Shown here in pieces: positions 22,300-33,621 of a stretch of DNA of 64,000 nt; the stretch's first letter is position 1; every line of letters starts with the position of its first letter. A program made the translations under genes and the position numbers. The notes below the pieces were generated by a model that saw only the letters and a program-made list of their open reading frames with translations, did not search any database and was not told the DNA's origin. The stretch spans positions 4,547,209 to 4,611,208 of the forward strand of contig NC_079476.1 in the NCBI RefSeq assembly GCF_026230105.1, in the 5' to 3' direction. The stretch comes from Diorhabda sublineata (lineage: Eukaryota > Arthropoda > Insecta > Coleoptera > Chrysomelidae).

Positions 22300-23650
22300 T
22301 CCCCGTATAAAAATTTCAACGTCAACTTAATTAACTTAATTTCGAGACTGTCCACCGCGTAAAGCAAATAACGAAAAACGTTCCATTTCGCAATTAATTC
22401 CATTACCGGTCCTCCTGTCCAGTGTAATACGAAACCTATTATACAGGTACATAACTAATTTATCCCCGTTCGTCAAGTCGGTTTTGATTGTACGTCGCGA
22501 AGCCCCGTCTCATTTTATGTTCCTTTTATAGAGTCTTCTTACACGTGCTGGTCGTCGATAGAACGTTAAGGTCAACTCTACACTCACACACCCCTAGATT
22601 ATTAGTAGATTAGCGATATATTTTGAACTAATGACCGTTATTTACGATGCTGAAAGTTCGAGGTCAAGCAGAAAATATGGCGGGTTCCTAACGATAATTT
22701 TTCTAATATTGCAAATGAAGTAATAAAACACACAATAATTACTAAAGGTAGGATTCATTATGAGAGTGTCTGGTAGAACGCTGTGGGAAAGCATGAAAGG
22801 AAGTAGAAACTCTTTGTCTAGGCAAAAGGTGTCATATAAATATTTTTAGATTATTTGTTTTATGTTTTAACTGTATTTCCCTCCTTGGTGAATCTAATTT
22901 CAACACGCTCTATCATTTATATTATTAGAAGGTGATTTCTTTTATAAAAAGCAATAAATATTAGAAACCTTGCTAGCACTTAGCAACACATTATCAAACA
23001 TCTGACTCGATTACATCGAGTATATTATATCATGTAATATTATCAATCGTTGGAGCAGTTTGTAATCTGTTGTTACAGACCGTGAAGTGATACGAAGGTG
23101 AGCAATTGGCCCAAGGTTAGAATGTGCGTATTTTTAACTCGAAAGAATGAAATGAAAATACTACTAATTCTTTGTAATAATTGTAGATATACAGAGTGAG
23201 TTTTATGTGTATGAAACCCCTCAATTATCTCGGAAAATGCTTGTACGATTTTTATAAATTTTTATGGTGGTATCTACATTGTTGTCAGATCTTTCCTTTT
23301 CCGGAAATATAATGAACTTTGTTATTTCAAATGGATCAACCTATACATTTAGAAATCCTTAAGAAATACTGATTATATTTCATCTATACCCGAATGCCAT
23401 AATTTCGGAGTTTACATCTACATTTATGAAACCTACACCAAAGTTACAACAAATATTGTAAATTTAAATAAATTGATTGAAGAAACTCGATTAATTTGAA
23501 TAATTAATTTGAGGTCTAGTGTCAGTAAGTTAGTAAAAAGTTTAACGAAACTGGTGCAGTAAACAACTACAACAACAAACCCTACAACAACTGCAGACAA
23601 GTCTTTACAGTACAGTACAGTAAAGGCGATTACAGCAGATTCTCTAAATG
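22300..23650. other. No recognisable gene
   Basis: Mostly AT-rich. A somewhat GC-richer patch (22390-22620) has no readable protein. At about 23190 the text tacagagtgagttttatgtg and the following tcaattatctcggaaaa look like the outer end of a common insect MITE type, but I cannot find its partner. A CAA/CAG-rich run lies at 23565-23645. Confidence 0.4.
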
Positions 23651-23654
23651 CGCG

Positions 23655-24345
23655 AACAACTTTTATTGAATTTTGTTCGTTTTAAAGACCCATATAGTCG
23701 ATTGTTGTTTAGTTTCGAGTCCATATGCGTAGATCCATGATCTGTCGGCTATGAAGATCTTATAGACCTCTTTTAAAGCGCCCCGATTGATTTTTTTCAG
23801 CATTTGCTTCACGAGCTTTTTATGATTGTCAAGTTATGCAGTATCCAACGCGAACAAATCTTTTTGACGGCCAAATGTTCAAGCAATATTGAATGTATAT
23901 GCGAATCCACTGGAACTATGCTCAATCATGCCTCAGCTTCACGGTATGCCACATGACGATCTTCCAATATCAGTTTATGCACAGCATCGACGTCTTTTCT
24001 GGCAGAACAGCCGATTTCGGACGACCTTTACGAAATTCATTCTTTAGCGAAGTGCGACCACGATTGAATTCGGAAAACTAGCAAAACATGGTAGCTCTAG
24101 ATGGTGCTTCATCACCAAATGTCGAAGCGTATAGATCGCCCCAAATGCTGTTGGTTAAATCCACGTCGAAAGTCATATAAAATCATGAGATGAATGTTTC
24201 AAGTATCTGTGAACAGCTCGAATAGCATTCGTATGACGACACGTTCATCATTACAAATTTCTTTATAATGGTAATGTCAGATGTGACAAATCAGTGTTGC
24301 CATATCTCAAAACTTAAGTATCAATCCTTGTACTAATATCGATTC
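23655..24345 (-). pseudogene. Mariner transposase copy 2, N-terminal half
   Basis: Minus-strand sequence begins with the terminal tract ttaagttttgagatatggca at about 24315, then reads DVDAVHKLILEDRHVAYREA, HLAVKKICSRWILHNL, and a broken tract equivalent to GDESWIYAYEPESKQQSTVW (first Asp region; the Glu is not kept). It matches the copies at 14395 and 60190. The element stops near 23655, so the second and third Asp are absent. Multiple stops. A 3'-truncated remnant. Confidence 0.8.
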
Positions 24346-24790
24346 TACGTTCATCAGATGCAACAAATTAATTACGTCAAATTATAGTCAGGGATTGTAA
24401 AAGGTCTTTTTATTTATTTATTTATTGAAGCAATAAATATTAGAAGTAGTACATTTAATCAAAGTATACAAATTCTAGCTAATTCTGATGACGCGGATGT
24501 CATATCGTGTTGACTGTGACTTTTCTACTCTATATTAGATAAACTGGTTAAAAGATCATTGAAAAATTAAAGTCATGTTCTCACCTCCAGCAAGCAATAA
24601 AACTAGAAACACAAACATGTCAAAGGGCAACTATAATCTTGAAGTCTCTTCGTCCATATGAGCTCAGTGTGAATAGTAAGAGTAAGTAATATCAGCAAAT
24701 AGTCACTTTGGTCTCAGTAATCATTTCAGAAGGAGATAACTTTCAAGCATTAAAAGATCTACACTCTCTTAGAGTGGCTCCAAGCGCAGT
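24346..24790. other. No recognisable gene; small ttta microsatellite
   Basis: A (tatt)n run lies at 24407-24428, followed by gcaataaatattagaa, which also occurs at 22951. Sequence from about 24570 may be the upstream part of the LINE fragment at 24795, with polypeptide-like text too broken to assign. Confidence 0.35.
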
Positions 24791-24794
24791 GGAT

Positions 24795-25010
24795 ACAAAT
24801 TGTACCAAAAATCTCATTAGATATTAGGTGGATTGGATACGTAGTGCAAATATGCAAAAGATACTGATATCTCAACTAATAAGCATCAGAAATAGAGAAA
24901 GAGGCAAAAATTAAGATGGAATGACGGGATTGTAGAAGATCCCGGAAGCAGAAATAGATCAACAGATATCAGTAGCGGGAAAAGTGAGAAGGTGGTGAGT
25001 AGGGGCTTGT
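24795..25010 (+). pseudogene. LINE 3'-terminal coding fragment
   Basis: The plus strand reads LDIRWIGYVVQICKR, then RQKLRWNDGIVEDPGSRN and STDISSGKSEKVVSR. This follows the C-terminal end of insect RTE-like LINE proteins (RW.GHV.RM, then (G)RP.LRW.DGV..D). Stops break the frame between the blocks. Only this end segment is present. Confidence 0.6.
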
Positions 25011-25685
25011 TTGTTTACCTTATCGCCTTATACATATTAAAGAAAAATATTTTATACGAGGTAGCAAATTTGGAACGAAAATAAAAAACGCATCCATTCT
25101 CTAGATATTTAGCATTCCGATAAGGAACAATAAACTGATGACCTCGACAATAACGGAAGTTAAAAAACATCACAGTTCTTATAATATAATAAACCGCGTT
25201 TCCTGTGATAAAATTTTATAACAATTTCATAAATCATTAAATAATTCTGAATGTCACGGCCAGAGCAACATTTTTCTTTTACTTATTGAAACGTATCGAA
25301 AGTATTTACAATAATTTTTTTAACAAGTATTTGGAGAGTAACAAGAAAAACAAAAGGAAATCAGTGCGATCGATTTAGAATCCATTTTCGGAAAACCATA
25401 GTAGACTTTGTTTACGAGGGGAAAATAAATTCTCATGATTTCTGTTCAGAGAGTTTGTTGAGACAATTCATTTGTAGTAACACGACTATACACCCACGGA
25501 CTGTCAGATGATACATCTAGCTATGGCCCACAAAGTTCTGTACTAAAAACGAGGAATTTAAAAAAAAAAAACAAAAATACAAACTACGCGAACCAGGTTA
25601 TAAATGACGACATTTGTTTGCAGTTCAGTTTGGATATAATTTGTACCGTTTGGTTATAACAAATTGAAAAAATTAACATATCGAT
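25011..25685. other. No recognisable gene
   Basis: AT-rich, with a poly-A stretch at 25560-25577. No motif or repeat recognised until the dispersed repeat beginning near 25690. Confidence 0.4.
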
Positions 25686-25689
25686 TATC

Positions 25690-25800
25690 AGATACTTTCG
25701 TTTCCAATTTGAACTGACATTAAAATTAGCGTTTTGTCCGTCCCTCTGTAGTAGCGATATCTCCTCACAGGAAGCAAGCGGATGTGCCAAATGATCTCAA
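25690..25800 (+). repeat. Left part of a dispersed repeat, split by an insert
   Basis: The tract tagcgttttgtccgtcc followed by (c/g)tctg...tgtagtagcgat also occurs at 30438-30480. Its continuation, taacggtaaaaaatgcgct, is found at 26355-26420 and at 30632-30700. In this copy the two parts are separated by the 25802-26275 insert; in the other they are only about 150 bp apart. Confidence 0.6.
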
Positions 25801-25801
25801 A

Positions 25802-26275
25802 TGAATTGACGTGAATCGACATCAATCGACGTCAATAGACATCATAAAGGCGGCTGTACACTATCACCTAGGCTCATCCACGAGGTCTACAATGTTCACA
25901 CTCGTCTGTTCAGATGGACACATTTTCAATTTTTCGTAGGCGTCTCTGCCATTGAAGAGTCCTTCTTTTTCGTCAGTTCATCCACAGGGAATTCGCTCTG
26001 GTCCGATAACGTAGCCCAAATATCATACTTACATACCTTTAAGTGTACAGCAATGCTTTCCGCTCCCTTGCGAAACATGCCGAAATCCTTTGACTCGGGG
26101 ATGAAAAACCGATACGGGAACGAAAGCGGGCGAGACCCAAGATACCCCGAGATATACCAAGGCGAGGCAATAACTACCCTGTATACTCTCTCACGGTACG
26201 TCTCGGGATGTCTCGCTGAGAGAGAACAGCCGCCATAAGACATCGATCCACATCATATAACAATACACGTCAATT
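25802..26275. mobile_element. Harbinger-like non-autonomous element, GC-richer
   Basis: Outer inverted repeats AATTGACGTG (25802) and CACGTCAATT (26266), then inner ones aggcggctgtac (25849) and agccgcca (26229). The left end holds four 10-bp repeats of the type atcgacgtca (25803-25842). The base composition is clearly richer in G+C than the surroundings, with CpG-containing text. The minus strand reads KYDIWATLSDQSEFPVDELT, which resembles the middle of a MADF (Myb/SANT-like) DNA-binding domain, the partner protein of PIF/Harbinger transposases. GGCGGCTGTACACTA is also reminiscent of Harbinger ends. The assignment is an inference. Confidence 0.5.
25926..26243 (-). pseudogene. Open minus frame with partial MADF similarity
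   Basis: A 105-codon frame spans the GC-rich insert. Residues about 70-95 (VCKYDIWATLSDQSEFP, then VDELTKKK) look like the W..(I/L)...(L)....V.E(L/V)..KW core of MADF domains. A one-base shift after TKK would give KRRTLQWQRRLRKIENV, closer to the W..LR family text, so a frameshift in an old MADF gene is plausible. The N-terminal 60 residues are not recognisable, and the plus strand is also open here, a property of its composition. Treat as a possible remnant only. Confidence 0.35.
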
Positions 26276-26351
26276 AATAAATGAATGAAATTATTGATAT
26301 TTTTCATGGAAATTTCGCTTCATAAATTAAGATTTTTGTTAATATTTACTG

Positions 26352-26425
26352 ACTGCTAACGGTAAAAAATGCGCTATAGCCTCTTGTGCCGATATTACGA
26401 CGACTTTTTTACATATTACCACTTT
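26352..26425 (+). repeat. Right part of the split dispersed repeat
   Basis: Contains ctaacggtaaaaaatgcgct and gacgacttttttac, matching ctaacggtaaaacatgcgct and gacgatttttttac at 30632-30695. Together with 25690-25800 it forms one repeat copy interrupted by the Harbinger-like insert. Confidence 0.6.
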
Positions 26426-26507
26426 ATTTTGCGATCTCAAAGTTTTTATTTAGGATAACTGAGCTCACAATATTGGAAGTTCCATATTGAGAAGCCCTAA
26501 GAGAAAA

Positions 26508-26785
26508 TAGAGATATATTCTGCTGCTTTATGAATCTGGAAAAAGCTTTTAACCAGGTGAGAAGCAAGGATATATGGATAAACATAAGAAATAAAAAGAT
26601 AGCGTTTGGAACTATGGTAACAAAAGAACAAAGCCCAATAAACGTAAACATAGTAATTGAAGCAAAAACTATCAGAATTATTTGAATATGGATAAAACAG
26701 AAATCTACTTTGAACCTACTGCAGTTGAAGTTCGTACCATCGCTAGCTATGCAGATAACAAGATGGTTATAGAAAAAGATTGAGT
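26508..26785 (+). pseudogene. LINE reverse transcriptase fragment with internal deletion
   Basis: The plus strand reads CFMNLEKAFNQVRSKDIW, the RT tract (F)(M/I)DLEKAFD.V..K..W in which the catalytic Asp of DLEKAF is Asn. It is followed only about 150 bp later by SYADNKMVIEKD, the (Y/F)ADD box with its second Asp also changed to Asn. The fingers and palm segments normally between them (over 200 bp, including the GxxQG region) are largely lost. Both active-site positions are mutated. Confidence 0.65.
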
Positions 26786-26802
26786 GAAATTCTGAAATCT
26801 AG

Positions 26803-27530
26803 ATATCTTGTCTATGCACGTTCCAAAAACACGTTTCCGTCACTAACGTTTCCGTCACTATTATAGTATTTGTGCAGTAGCGGTTTGAAACGTGCCGAAA
26901 ACCATGTGTGACGAAAAACAGAAGAAATGTATCAAGTGCTATAAATTGTTGCAAGAGGCCTATGGGGATAATTCTCTATCTCGTGTATGTGTTTTTGAGC
27001 AGTGTAAGCTCTTTAATGAGGGCCTAGAGAGCAGTGAAGATGACCAGCGCCCAGATCGCCATGTAACTGCTTCAACTCCGGAAACAGTGATCAAAATCAA
27101 CCAAATTGTGCGTGCAGATCATTGAATAAGTATGAGATAATTGCCGAGGCTATAAATGCCGATAAAGAAACGGTTAGAAAAAATTTACACGCGGAATTAC
27201 ATATTATAAAAGTCTGTGCGAGGTGGTGCCAAAAAATTTGGCTCTTGACCAAAAGCTCTTGCGTCAACGGGTCTGCTCAGATTTCCTTGAAAAGTTAGAA
27301 AACGATCTGCGTTGAAAGTGTACTGATTTGAGTCGATGGAAGCGGTAAAGCAAAAAAATGACAGAGCTGCTGAAGGCCCTTCCCAACGAATACTTCCAGC
27401 ACTGCTTCGATCAATGTCGAATCAATGAAAAACGTATGGAAAGGTGTACGGCGAGGACAGGAAAGTATATTGAAGAGGAGCATTCGATTGTAGAATAATT
27501 TTTATAATAAAACCCTTTTTCGTAACTAGT
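26803..27530 (+). mobile_element. Mariner with catalytic core deleted
   Basis: Starts with AGATATCTTGTCTATGCACG, shared with 1-204 (minus). An ATG at 26892 opens MCDEKQKKCIKCYKLLQEAY and YGDNSLSRVCVFEQC (first HTH), then SSEDDQRPDRHVTASTPETV (linker), IIAEAINADKETVRKNLH and LALDQKLLRQRVCSDFLEKL. Directly afterwards comes the C-terminal tract MTELLKALPNEYFQHCFDQC and RMERCTARTGKYIEEEH with a stop. All of the DD34D catalytic region (about 150 residues) is gone, and there is a stop after VRADH. The DNA-binding part is thus kept next to the terminal tract. The leader has a 17-bp local duplication (cgtttccgtcacta twice at 26829-26856). Confidence 0.85.
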
Positions 27531-27534
27531 ATAG

Positions 27535-29330
27535 TTGAAACAAAATCCGAACACCTTGATAATAGGGAGAGGGCAACAACAGTATAATATTCACAGAAGT
27601 AGAAATATATAAAACAAGACAAAAAATATTTGGGTTTAATTATAGCAAATGATAGAAAATTAAAAGAGAAAATAACGGTAAAATAATCAAAAAGATGGAA
27701 ACTAATTTATAGTTTTTAAAAATACTTTCTTTTTTCGATAACAATTATAACTCAAGTTAATAAAACAGTAGTCTTACGTATATACGTGTACGGAACGTGT
27801 ATAATGACAGACACTACAATAAAAACTAATTAAGTCGAAAATAATATTTGTGAGGCATCTAGAATATGAGAAAGGAGAAAATTAGAAACACATAGTGTAC
27901 ATCTAAGTTAAATCCAACAGCAGGAAGACAACATTGAGGGAATTCCCCTGAATGTAAATCCAAGTTGGCGTCATAGGGGGCGCCAGGGTCAGCCGCCATC
28001 TTGAAAAACAGGTTTTATCAAATATTTCACGAACCACGCATCGTAAGACAAAAATAGTATAGATCATTTTTATAGATAATGATTTTTTGTATAACACATA
28101 GGTTCTTAATTATAGCGCTCCAAATTTTTTACAATACGATTTTTGCTAAATATATAGTTAGCGGTTCATGATAAATTGGAAATGGTGGTGACTGAATTTG
28201 TACAGCATGAAATTTCCTATAAATTTTGTTTGGGAACTTTTTTCCGTAACATCTATAGTTTAAGAGCTTGGAGCTTGGTAAAACTTCGTACATTATCAGT
28301 GGCAATATTGCTCGTTGTATAAGAAAAACATTTCGAAATGCATAAAATGGTATAAAGTGTTAACAAAAATGTCGATGCAGCTGTGTAGCGAATCAATTAA
28401 AATTATAAATAGTGTTGAGAACAACTAATAATTTATCGATCTCTATTTATACTTGGGAGGGTAGAACGACAAAAGAATGAATGGTAAGACGGGTATCTAA
28501 AGCTAGAACAGAGAGAAACTCAAAATGAAAAGAGATAAAAAGGTTAACGTAGGACAGAAAATATTGGATAAGAACAGAAGAAAATATCAACACACATAAC
28601 TCTACACCTGTAAGAGTACATAGCATAAGAATTAAATAAGTAAATATTATCGAATTAATGTATATTAACTAAATCGACTTTTATTCTGGGTAGTAAGGTG
28701 ATAATCTCAAATTGCCATGTCTCATTCCACTGAGGTTGTAAATACTTAAATAAGACAATGCTACAAAACGGAAATGTCTTGCTTTTGTTTCTCGTTTCCT
28801 CGAAAATTCTTTCACGGTATAGCGATTGTTTGAGTTCTCCTTAAATATTTGAGACTATAGAGATAATTTTATAAGCAGTAAACGTTTTTACAATTAATCT
28901 ACGCAAGGTGCTAAGATGCTTTTGGCATTCCTTGTTTTAGTAAACACTGTACTACAAAAATTACTTACGAATTTACTCGAGCTTAAGACATAAAATTGAA
29001 CAATGATCGAGCAAATTTTTGGAACGATCATGATTCATTCTACATACTTGTCGTAACTTACATTCAACTATAATACCCAGCAGATGGTCTGATGAAGTTT
29101 TGGTTTATAGTTAAAATTATTAACGTTCCGTAAAATAAAACCGCACACAACTCTCATACACGAGAACTAAAAATTAATATACAACCCCAAATCAAAGGAA
29201 AGTTAAATTAAAATTCCACTAGAATTAACGCGAGTATAAAATATTATGCTTGGAATTGAATCTCCTGGTTGAAACGATAAATGAAAGCTAGAACATATTT
29301 TGAATTAATTTGGAATTTCTGGAACTGTTG
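27535..29330. other. No recognisable gene
   Basis: Long AT-rich spacer. A short GC-richer patch (27960-28015, ggcgtcatagggggcgccag) has no readable protein. Lysine-rich broken text at 28490-28620 might be LINE-derived but shows no diagnostic motif. No arrays or inverted repeats seen. Confidence 0.4.
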
Positions 29331-29336
29331 ACAATA

Positions 29337-30155
29337 TTCATACTGAGCACACTGTTTACACCGTCACTACACCAACACTCAAACTAACACCGTTTGAGGC
29401 GCGTTCCGATAACCAAGTTATCGTTTTCAGAGACGGAAGGTAAACTAAAATCTAATGACTTGACTTACCTGTTTTAGACTAAATTTTCCCAGCAATAAAC
29501 CTTTTCCCGCAAAACTTAATTCCAACTCTGATACCTTTCAATCCTCTTGGTACAAAAGGATTGGAAGGAATATTTAGCAGACCAGGTTTTAAATTGGTTT
29601 ATAAACCCAACAATACATTAAAACAATTGTTGGGTAATTAAGGATAAAATACCAAATTTGGAAAGGAGTGGTATATATGAAATTAGCTGTGGTGATTGTG
29701 AGCGAATGTATATTGGGCAGACTAAAAGATCCGTTATTGTATGGCTTAAAGAGCACATAGCTCATTTCAAATATGGACAGACCGCACAATCAGGTAATGC
29801 GGATCACGCTGCCAATCACAATCATGACATAAATATTAATTATGCCAAATGTATCCAATAATAAATTGTTTGATGCATTTGAAAGTATTGAAATTGCTAG
29901 ATGTAAGAATAGCTTAAATAGGAACAAAGGTCAATTCCTTATAGCCCACTATAGTAGTCAAGGAATGAATGTGAAGGAGTTTTTTCTCGCTGGAATTAAT
30001 TTTCGAGGGAGAAGGTTTATTGGTGGGAAAATTTAGTATAAAACATTTTATTTTACCTTCAGGCTCTGAAGAAGATAACTTGGTTATTCCGTCAGTCAGT
30101 GTAATTGTGAGTGTTGGTGTAGTGGTGGTGTAAACAGTGTATTCAGTATATTTTG
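29337..30155 (+). mobile_element. Penelope-like element fragment with inverted ends
   Basis: Left end (29337-29435) and right end (30064-30152) are inverted copies of one terminal sequence. The right one reads tctgaagaagataacttggt, then cagtgtaattgtgagtgttg and gtaaacagtgtattcagtat; the left one is its reverse complement with changes. Between them lies a Penelope RT-to-GIY-YIG coding fragment. Inverted terminal copies are usual for Penelope-like elements. The same terminal sequence forms a palindrome at 38113-38303. 5' truncated. Confidence 0.8.
29545..30036 (+). pseudogene. Penelope GIY-YIG endonuclease domain and RT tail
   Basis: The frame starts in the end of the reverse transcriptase (GLEGIFSRPGFKLVYKPNNT, LKQLLGN), passes a frame break, then reads SGIYEISCGDCERMYIGQTK and RSVIVWLKEHIAHF. 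SGIYxxxCGDC..(M/F)YIGQT is the Penelope-type GIY-YIG nuclease with its Cys pair and the catalytic Arg in RS....KEH (KR(S) kept). ADHAANHNHDI gives the following His-rich tract. A second frame (29842-30036) continues with KLFDAFESIEIARCKNSLNR, the region with the conserved Glu, and ends at a stop. One frameshift near 29845 and the loss of most of the RT make it non-functional. Confidence 0.85.
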
Positions 30156-30164
30156 AATTGATAA

Positions 30165-30434
30165 CTAACAATATTATGCATGATGAAAACTTTAAGCAAC
30201 ATTTTTTCATGTAATAGAGATACGAAACTATATATTGACGAACAGCTGTAAGATTTTTTTACTTAACTTAGTAACGTCTCCATTGAATGTATTTCCGATT
30301 TTATACGTAGCCATGCACTTTTAAAACTGAAACAGGATTCAAATATATTGCTTATAAATGTAGTGATTAGAAAACATCTTCCATTTTTTAGCTTTTAAAA
30401 TATGTACTACATTTTCTACAAAAAATGCGCTTCT
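30165..30434. other. No recognisable gene
   Basis: Short AT-rich spacer between the Penelope fragment and the dispersed repeat; nothing recognised. Confidence 0.4.
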
Positions 30435-30700
30435 ACTAGCGTTTTGTCCGTCCGTCTGGCTGTCTGTAGCAGCAATAATAAAAATTATAAAGATTGCAAC
30501 ATTTCTTTTCTTCAAAAAATGGTCGAAGAAATTGAAAAAATCTTCCGATACATTTACATATATAAGATAAAGTAGCGCATTTTTTGTTTTAGTTCGCTGG
30601 AAGCTGATTAAATTGTAACAACATTTAGTCTAACGGTAAAACATGCGCTTCAATATCACCAGCCGAGAGGGCGACGATTTTTTTACTGGGTATTTTTAAT
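30435..30700 (+). repeat. Unsplit copy of the dispersed repeat
   Basis: Carries tagcgttttgtccgtccgtc at 30438 and ctaacggtaaaacatgcgct at 30632 about 190 bp apart. It serves as the uninterrupted counterpart of the copy at 25690-26425, which holds the Harbinger-like insert. Confidence 0.6.
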
Positions 30701-31630
30701 ATATTTTCCTAGATTGATTATCGAGTGCTGCAACTGAGACATCCTTTATATAAATTTTTCAGAATAAGATAAAAGAGTTGGTAGGTGTAAAATAAAATGC
30801 TTAGTTGCATTTATATGTGTTACAATTTTAAGAAATAACGAGATTATTTCAAAAGAAATTTCAATTGAACTAATGATATCCTCAAGGGCTCGGAATATGC
30901 TGATAGCGATTTCTCCAACTGATACGTGAATCCAGTCCTGTTCTATTATATTAATAGTATCTAAATTACATTTCCTATTTACTTGTATTGTTTTTGTGAC
31001 CTGTTTACTTTATGTTGTAGTTGTTTTTGAAGAGAAAAATTTGTAAGGCCTTTTCAGTTGTTTACGGCAAATTAGAGATTTCCAAGAAATCGAACATTCT
31101 GGAAAGTGAGAAAGTGTATATAAACGAGTTTCTAATAGCCGGATAGATAATAAACCAAACAGTTTATTTAAATAAATAGTGTATTGAAAATTGGGGAATA
31201 ATCTTTTGTATTTGGTATTAGTTTATGAATAAATTACGTAAGTAAATTCACCCCAACTGTTCAAATATATAAGAATATATATGTAAGATGATTGTTATTA
31301 TTCAAAAAAACTTGTGGATCTCTCGCTTTAATGGACGATGCTTAGAGTTGCAAGCAATTATGTAAAGCCAAAAACTAAAGGACAGTTTCAATAAAAGTGT
31401 AGTTTAATGCTAGCCGAAGTGTCTGGTTTCTGAAAGTGATGCTTGAGTTTAAATATGCAACTGTTTTCATTCATATAATCTTTGTCAACTAATATTTTGC
31501 TCAAGTTCTAGTCATAAAGTAAGAAAAAAAATTCGTCTGACGCTGCTAGTAGCCCGCTTAACACGTGTAATTTTGATATCTACGTAAGTAGCAGTTTTTT
31601 CTTTTTTTATTCAAATTTGGAATGTGAGCT
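30701..31630. other. No recognisable gene
   Basis: AT-rich, no motif of note. Short frames only. Confidence 0.4.
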
Positions 31631-31634
31631 ACAA

Positions 31635-32025
31635 CTACAAATATGGTTTTGTGGAAATTTATCGGAAAGTATGTGAAGAGAAGGGCGAGCAAGGATTGTA
31701 ACTGACGAACATGATGCTAAAATTAATAAATTGATGAACAAATGTGCTTGTCGTTTTACAAATAGTCGAAGACGAGAGAATGGTAGTATCTTATTCCCAT
31801 ATTTGAAAGTCTGCCACATATATGGTGATCCATTATTGGATAGAATTATAACTAGTGACAAGAAATAAGTCAATTGCAAAACCATAAAGTGAGGCCACAG
31901 AAAATCCCATTAAAAATCAAGAAACTGAGATTATAGCGACTGTCTTTTGGGATAGGTTACTTTCTGTTCCATCATAAAGTCTCGATCTTGGACATAGTGA
32001 ATTTTACTTGGTTTCAAGAATGGAG
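31635..32025 (+). pseudogene. Mariner transposase middle fragment
   Basis: The plus strand reads RRENGSILFPYLKVCH, then DPLLDRIITSDKK, equivalent to the (F)LDRI(V/I)T(G/C)DE.W tract around the first catalytic Asp (Asp kept, Glu changed to Lys). Then comes ETEIIATVFWDR for the (V)M(A/V)T(V)(F/W)WD strand and LGHSEFYLVSRMEN. Frames change several times. The N-terminal HTHs and the second and third Asp tracts are not seen. Distinct from the other mariner families in the window; resembles the cecropia-type text. Confidence 0.6.
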
Positions 32026-32180
32026 AACTGAACAGGACGACGATGACAAACTTACTGAGTGGTCGAAGTAGCAGGCGAAGGTCTTCAAAGCTCACCCACC
32101 CAAGCAATAAATACTTTAATTTATTTATTAATTTAATGAATATGTGAAAAGATGTCGCTCTTTCAGATGTCGATAATAAA

Positions 32181-32370
32181 TTATTATGTTCTAAATGTTC
32201 TTGTTTTTAGGTCTCTTCTGTTTTAAAATCAGTTTTTTTTAATAATTTTTGAAAAATTGGTGAAAAATCTGCGTATTTATATTAATCAATAGATCACCTC
32301 TTCCAAAAATTATTGAAAAAAACTAATTTTAGAACAGAAGAGATCTAAAATCAATCAAAACATTAAGCAT
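32181..32370. mobile_element. Foldback MITE, arms of about 70 bp
   Basis: The left arm has tttttaggtctcttctgttt, then taaaatcagttttttttaat, aattttt. The right arm (32303-32370) has the reverse complement: aaaaattattgaaaaaaact, aattttagaacagaagagat, ctaaaa. The middle of about 45 bp is unique. A related end, atcagaagagacctaaaata, occurs alone at 62578-62598. No coding content. Confidence 0.8.
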
Positions 32371-33349
32371 TAGAAAGGTCTAAGAAATAAGAAATTTAAT
32401 AAATTATTGTGCCTCTACAAACTTTATTTATATTATCAAATGTTATTTTCCCTGTACATTATTTATAATTGATTTTAAGACTAACACCTACTAAAAACAG
32501 ATTTTATCTGTTGTTTATTATTCAACTGTAGGTGTTTAATAAACAATCTCTCGTGCATATTAAATACAATTTATTGAGTTTAATTATAAACCTAGCATAG
32601 GCGTTGCACATTTTAACAGATGAGGGTACCAAGGAATGTGTTAATATCAATCATTATCCCAAAATTTATGTTCCACGTATAGAATAAAGAGACAAGAGAC
32701 AATCATCAAATTTAATAAAATCGGCAAATGAAATAAATCATCACAACTCATAGAAATGTCCTTTTCGATTTAGATTTCGAAGCTTCAGTGACCTTTACGG
32801 GCAGATTCTTTGAAAAGGGACAGGTATGGTTATCAGAGTGACTGGGATCTGAATAATGTATAACTTGTTTTCTCATACACAATTCGAAATATTTCTTTCA
32901 AAAGATTCATAATGTAACGACACATTTATCGTATCTGTTTTAAAATTATGCTAAATAGTTGTACGTGACACTTTTTTTTTGAATGATGAGGTGATAAAAA
33001 GTAGAAATAGTGTGTACAAAATTATATTCTGCCAGTTCCAGTTGAGTGTTTCTAAGTGAATAATCATCTTCTCACGAAAACCTTCACTTGCCAATCAAAT
33101 TTTATATGTGTTCTCTATTCTCTTTGATACAAATTAATATTTACCCAAATTTAAAACCATTATATTTGTTTCCTATAAAAATTTTATATCAGACTTTTCA
33201 TCAAATTTTTCGTCGCTTGACATCTTTAAACTTAACTTCCTAAGCTAATGATATACGACAAATGTTATTGGATTAAAAATTTCAATTATTTTCTTACATT
33301 AGTTTTTGAAACGCTGGTCCTTATTGTTTTTAAATTTGATCTCTATATA
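32371..33349. other. No recognisable gene
   Basis: AT-rich spacer with no readable motif; ends at the target duplication of a hAT MITE. Confidence 0.4.
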
Positions 33350-33357
33350 CTTTAAGC

Positions 33358-33621
33358 CAAAGGTGTCAAATTCAATTTTACAATCGGCCATATATAATTA
33401 ATTTTGAATTCTTAGGTGGGCCAAATTAAAAATAAAAAAATGAACTGAATTATTACAACATATAACATATATAAAGATACGTAGACTTGAGAGGAACCGA
33501 ATGAAGTCTAAAAGCTCTAAAAAACATGATTCTTCTTTCTGTGACACATTGTGATCGCGGACCTTATTGATGCGATTCACGGGCCGGAAGCGGCCCACGG
33601 GCCTTATCTTTGACATGACTG
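33358..33621. mobile_element. hAT MITE (264 bp) with perfect 8-bp target duplication
   Basis: CTTTAAGC at 33350-33357 and again at 33622-33629 flanks the element. The left end is CAAAGGTGTCAAATTCA and the right end, reverse-complemented, CAGTCATGTCAAAGATAA, a hAT-type CAG.G(G)TGTCAAA terminus. A GC-rich subterminal block gggccggaagcggcccacgg precedes the right end, typical of this group of hAT MITEs. Non-coding; the minus frame over it is accidental. Confidence 0.92.

Noticed and set aside
27960..28015. GC-richer patch as a possible exon
   Set aside because: Less than 60 bp, no open frame with a motif, no splice signals that stand out.
31607..31885. 92-codon minus open frame
   Set aside because: Overlaps plus-strand mariner motifs (DRIITSDKK, ATVFWD); a shadow.
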